Shown: positions 61,191 through 64,000 of the stretch, one piece after another | Layout: each line of letters starts with the position of its first letter | Position numbering within the stretch: position 1 is the first letter of the stretch | Assembly: GCF_001455205.1 (NCBI RefSeq) | Contig: NZ_CP013341.1 | Coordinates: forward strand, 1,302,001 to 1,366,000 | Length of the DNA stretch: 64,000 nucleotides | DNA from: Nitrosomonas ureae | Lineage (GTDB): Bacteria > Pseudomonadota > Gammaproteobacteria > Burkholderiales > Nitrosomonadaceae | Direction of reading: 5' to 3' | Position numbers and translations under genes: made by a program | Notes under the pieces: generated by a model | The model's database searches: none | Seen by the model: the letters and a program-made list of their open reading frames with translations, nothing else | What the model was told of the DNA's origin: nothing

Positions 61191-64000
61191 ATATGGTTAT
61201 ATCCGATCTGAATGGGGATAATGGCTTCCGCCTGGATGGTGCAGCAGGTCATTCTTCAGGCGGCTCTGTGAGCAATGCGGGGGACGTCAATGGTGACGGT
61301 TTTGATGATGTAATCATCGGTGCTACTGGCGCGGGTGGTTTCTCCGGTTCCAGCTACGTGGTATTTGGCAAGGCATCCGGATTTGATGCCACAATGAACT
61401 TATCCGGTCTCGACGGCAGCAATGGTTTTCGTCTGAATGGGGTGGCAAATAATGACAGTTCTGGTGTAGTCAGTAGTGCGGGGGACGTCAATGGCGATGG
61501 TTTTGATGATGTAATCATTGGAGCACCTGGTGCTGACAACAATGATCTCTCTTCCGGTTCAAGCTATATAGTATTCGGCAAGGCATCAGGATTCGATGCG
61601 ACGATGAATCTATCCGGCCTCGATGGCAGTAATGGTTTTCGCCTGGATGGTGAAGTACTGCGTGAATATTCCGGGCTTTCTGTGAGCAACGCAGGAGATG
61701 TCAATGGTGATGGTTTTGATGATGTAATCATTGGTGCTCCTGGTGCTGATCCGAACAATTCCAATTTCGATGATGAAGGCTCCAGTTATGTAGTATTTGG
61801 TAAGGCATCCGGATTTGATGCGGCGATGAATCTCTCCACTCTCGATGGCAGTAATGGTTTTCGTCTGGATGGAGAATCATTTAGTGGTCAGGCAGGTACT
61901 TCGGTCAGCACTGCGGGCGATGTAAATGGAGATGGGTTTGATGATGTGATTATCGGTACCGGAAATTCCAGTTACGTGGTATTCGGTAAGGCGGTAGGAT
62001 TCGATGCAGCGATGAGCTTATCCGATCTTAACGGCAGCAACGGTTTTCGCATGAAGGGAGGGACGTCCGATATTTTAGCCGGATCGGTCAGTAATGCCGG
62101 AGATGTCAACGGGGATGGGTTTGACGATTTGATTATTAGTACCCGGGGAATCCGAGTGGGTGATTATTATTATGGTTATACCAATACGCGCGGAGGCAGC
62201 TATGTAGTATTCGGTAAGGAATTCGGTTTTGATGCGGTGATGGACTTATCCATTCTCGATGGCAGCGATGGTTTTCGTCTGAATGAGGAGGGGGATTACT
62301 CGGGCATATCGGTCAGTGGCGCGGGAGATGTAAATGGTGATGGGTTTGATGATTTGATTATCAGCGACCCTGATGAACAGGACAGCTTCGGCAATGCGGG
62401 TCCCAGTTCCAGTTACGTGATGTTTGGCAGGGCTTCGGGATTCAGCGCCGTAGCGGATTCATCCAGCCTTGCAGGCGACGAAGGCTTCCGGCTGGATGGG
62501 GGAAGGGGTGTCCTGGTTACGTCGGTCAGTGGCGCCGGGGATGTGAATGGCGATGGTTTCGATGATTTGATTGCCGGTGCCCCCGGGGCTGATTTGAATG
62601 GCAAAAATTCAGGTTCCAGCTATGTCATCTTTGGCCGCAGCGACTTTACCTCTGGACCTGATTTCTTGGGCACGCCAGGGGAGGATGTCTTCACCGGTAC
62701 TCCCGCTGCCGAAAGTTTTGTAACGCTTGATGGTGATGACGGGATGATCGGTGGAGGCGGCGCGGATTCGTTCGCCGGCGGAGCGGGCGACGATGTCATG
62801 CAGATCGCGGATGCGGGCTTTGTGCTGATCGATGGCGGCACCGGTTTTGATACCCTGGAACTGGCTGGCGGCGGTTTTAATCTGAATCTGTCCAGTGCCG
62901 GAGACAAGATGCAGAATATCGAAGCCATTGACATGACCGGTAGTGGAAATCATAAGTTGATTTTGTCGATGCAGGATGTGCTGAATCTGTCGGATGAGAC
63001 CAATACCCTGAGAATAAAAGGCGATGCCGGGGATAGCGTGGCCGGACTTGACAGCGGCTGGGTGGATGGCGGTATCCAGAATGGTGTCCGCACTTACATT
63101 CAATTTGACGCTGTGTTACAGATCGATGTGGCCGTAAGCACAGACTTTGTGGATGATAATGCCATGAGTTTATTCAGCCTTGACGGTAGCAACGGTTTCC
63201 GCCTGGATGGTGAAGCAGCGCATGATGAATCAGGCCGTTCTGTGAGCAATGCGGGGGACGTCAATGGAGACGGTTTTGATGATGTGATTGTCGGCGCTCC
63301 TCTTGCGAGTTCGAATAGCAATTATTCCGGTTCCAGCTACGTGGTATTTGGCCAGGCATCCGGATTTAATGCCGCGATGAGCCTGTCCGATCTGGATGGA
63401 ACTAACGGTTTCCGCCTGGATGGTGAAGCAGCGAGTGATGGTTCAGGCTGCTCGGTAAGCAGTGCGGGGGATGTCAATGGCGATGGGTTCGATGATTTGA
63501 TAGTCGGATCTTCTTATGCCGATCCGAATGGTAGTTTGTCAGGCTCCAGTTACGTGGTATTTGGCAAGGCATCCGGATTTGATGCCGCGATGAATCTGTT
63601 CAGTCTTGATGGCAGCAACGGTTTCCGCCTAGATGGTAATGCAGTGTATGATCGTTCAGGTTTGTCAGTCAGTGGTGCAGGGGACGTCAACGGCGATGGG
63701 TTCGGTGATGTAATTGTTGGTGCTTACGGTGCCGATCCAAGTGGTAATGATTCCGGTTCCAGCTACGTGATATTCGGGCGCGCATCCGGATTTGATGCCG
63801 CGATGAATCTGTCCAGTCTTGACGGCAGTAATGGTTTTCGTTTGGATGGTGAAACGGAGCATGATGAATCAGGCCGTTCTGTGAGCAGCGCGGGGGACGT
63901 CAATGGAGACGGTTTTGATGATGTGATCATTACTGCTCGTTATGCTTTTCCGCATGGCTATGGATCCGGTTCCAGTTACGTCGTATTCGGGCGCGCATCG
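59351..64000 (+). CDS. FG-GAP beta-propeller/RTX protein 4, three or more modules (runs off the window)
   Basis: At least 1550 residues, open to the window edge. The ATG at 59351 has GGAG before it and no signal peptide follows. The frame was followed at several points to the end (VVFGRAS at 63998) with no stop seen. Module 1 (59351-~61190) has seven blades, some very short (e.g. SLEPAGDVNGDGFDDVIIGAGNHSYVVFG), RTX SGGGADTIFGGTGRDTI and cap. Module 2 (~61191-63163) has seven blades, RTX GDDGMIGGGGADSFAGGAG and cap. Module 3 begins at ~63164; four blades are seen before the cut. Function as for the other family members: likely surface or exported calcium protein. Largest of the series. Confidence 0.88.
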   Translation, partial: MATTSIDLADLDGSNGFRLNAETGYSFRSVSNAGDVNGDGLDDVSISISGDASRGYSSSGYVVFGKAAGFDAETNLSELDGSNGFRLNEGNSLEPAGDVNGDGFDDVIIGAGNHSYVVFGRASGFDAEVDLSSLDGSDGFRLEKSKVSAAGDVNGDGFDDVIIGAGNYSYVVFGRASGFDAEVDLSNLDGSNGFGLHRVDSGRLVINTVSPAGDFNGDGFDDVIVFFDTVLGKSDGYVVFGKSTGIDAMTELSSLDGSNGFHLKNISFRFSDAGDVNGDDFDDLIIGAGNYSYVVFGRASGFEAEMDLFELSENGFRVDALAPRDGFGSSVSAAGDVNGDGFDDVIIGAPGGSGSSYVVFGQASGFDATVNLMSLNGALENGHLGSSVSGAGDVNGDGFDDLMVSAGGDIIYRGVGDTTYYTTSSGYVIFGSSDFTGLTAYLGTSADDTLTGTPAAEIFYAREGKDTLISGGGADTIFGGTGRDTIRVSDPDFLLVDGGNDHSGFVEDDTLELDGGGMNLDLTAADHKVIDIETIDLSGTGDNVLTLTAADVLDLSSSTDILTVKGDAGDRVAGLSSGWVDRGFKGELHMFSAQNEAVLMVADAVSTDFVDGGHMVISDLNGDNGFRLDGAAGHSSGGSVSNAGDVNGDGFDDVIIGATGAGGFSGSSYVVFGKASGFDATMNLSGLDGSNGFRLNGVANNDSSGVVSSAGDVNGDGFDDVIIGAPGADNNDLSSGSSYIVFGKASGFDATMNLSGLDGSNGFRLDGEVLREYSGLSVSNAGDVNGDGFDDVIIGAPGADPNNSNFDDEGSSYVVFGKASGFDAAMNLSTLDGSNGFRLDGESFSGQAGTSVSTAGDVNGDGFDDVIIGTGNSSYVVFGKAVGFDAAMSLSDLNGSNGFRMKGGTSDILAGSVSNAGDVNGDGFDDLIISTRGIRVGDYYYGYTNTRGGSYVVFGKEFGFDAVMDLSILDGSDGFRLNEEGDYSGISVSGAGDVNGDGFDDLIISDPDEQDSFGNAGPSSSYVMFGRASGFSAVADSSSLAGDEGFRLDGGRGVLVTSVSGAGDVNGDGFDDLIAGAPGADLNGKNSGSSYVIFGRSDFTSGPDFLGTPGEDVFTGTPAAESFVTLDGDDGMIGGGGADSFAGGAGDDVMQIADAGFVLIDGGTGFDTLELAGGGFNLNLSSAGDKMQNIEAIDMTGSGNHKLILSMQDVLNLSDETNTLRIKGDAGDSVAGLDSGWVDGGIQNGVRTYIQFDAVLQIDVAVSTDFVDDNAMSLFSLDGSNGFRLDGEAAHDESGRSVSNAGDVNGDGFDDVIVGAPLASSNSNYSGSSYVVFGQASGFNAAMSLSDLDGTNGFRLDGEAASDGSGCSVSSAGDVNGDGFDDLIVGSSYADPNGSLSGSSYVVFGKASGFDAAMNLFSLDGSNGFRLDGNAVYDRSGLSVSGAGDVNGDGFGDVIVGAYGADPSGNDSGSSYVIFGRASGFDAAMNLSSLDGSNGFRLDGETEHDESGRSVSSAGDVNGDGFDDVIITARYAFPHGYGSGSSYVVFGRAS
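61191..63163 (+). repeat. Propeller module 4B (seven blades + RTX + cap)
   Basis: Seven FG-GAP repeats from VISDLNGDNGFRLDG to SVSGAGDVNGDGFDDLIAG. RTX block from ~62655, cap ending SVAGLDSGWVDGGI...AVSTDFVDD. Confidence 0.72.
63164..64000 (+). repeat. Propeller module 4C, truncated (four blades)
   Basis: Blades 1-4 of a third module; the fourth is cut at the window end after YVVFGRAS. Blades here carry long loops again, like those in gene 1. Confidence 0.72.

Noticed and set aside
53291..63862. Several minus-strand open frames of 60-168 codons lying in the propeller genes
   Set aside because: They repeat with the FG-GAP period and mirror the repeat code (low-complexity Ser/Pro/Ala peptides); no ribosome sites. 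They are antisense shadows.
49491..64000. CRISPR array or satellite repeat
   Set aside because: The ~200-base periodicity is codon-based and diverged, with no short spacers or constant repeats; it encodes protein repeats.

Overview
The window looks like chromosome of a Gram-negative betaproteobacterium, most likely a Nitrosomonas-type ammonia oxidiser. This rests on the flavour of the proteins (copper oxidase/cupredoxin pair, FecR-TPR-barrel receptors, phosphate-selective porin, CYTH-CHAD with PPK2). No diagnostic amo, hao or rRNA gene is present, so the assignment is inference. No tRNA, rRNA, CRISPR array or insertion sequence was recognised.

Layout. 0-2.7 kb: periplasmic FKBP isomerase, a DUF454 membrane protein and a DUF4139 protein. 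2.7-4.3 kb: a decayed type II restriction-modification pair; both genes carry stops and frameshifts whose positions can be read. 4.3-10.6 kb: a VanZ-like protein, a 24-residue membrane peptide and a tight minus-strand series (cysteine desulfurase, sugar/choline-type nucleotidyltransferase, HIT protein, fatty acid desaturase, phosphoglycerate mutase, DNA glycosylase). 10.7-23.2 kb: an unknown helical protein, a lipoprotein, two paralogous 1.1 kilo-residue FecR-TPR-outer-membrane-barrel fusions separated by a small Cys-rich protein, then a CHASE2-type class III nucleotide cyclase and a DUF457 membrane protein. 23.5-34.2 kb: lactate permease, TusA, porin O/P, a GAF-PAS-GGDEF-EAL protein, a Crp-family regulator, small envelope proteins, and a LemA + GIDE/EF-hand pair. 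34.3-41.5 kb: CYTH-CHAD and PPK2 (polyphosphate), isoaspartyl peptidase, L,D-transpeptidase, a J-domain-like protein and two small DUF3467-like paralogues. 41.6-49.0 kb: copper module (multicopper oxidase plus His-rich cupredoxin) divergent from an RND efflux adaptor/pump pair.

49.2-64.0 kb is the most unusual part: four consecutive same-strand genes made almost only of FG-GAP (integrin-alpha-like, calcium-loop) repeats. Read by eye, they resolve into six complete modules and one truncated one. Each complete module has exactly seven FG-GAP blades (one seven-bladed propeller), then a short RTX-like calcium nonapeptide block, then a conserved cap of roughly 100 residues. The genes hold 1, 1, 2 and at least 3 modules. 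Each is preceded by a diverged copy of the same ~290-bp upstream region with a conserved dyad (TCAGAATTATCTGA in three of four), and two are followed by related hairpin terminators. This is a self-expanding family of probable type I-secreted or surface calcium-binding propellers; no secretion genes lie in the window.

Most other genes are housekeeping or envelope functions. The two places that look like coherent, poorly described systems are the propeller array and the twin FecR-TPR-barrel/CHASE2 cyclase cluster.
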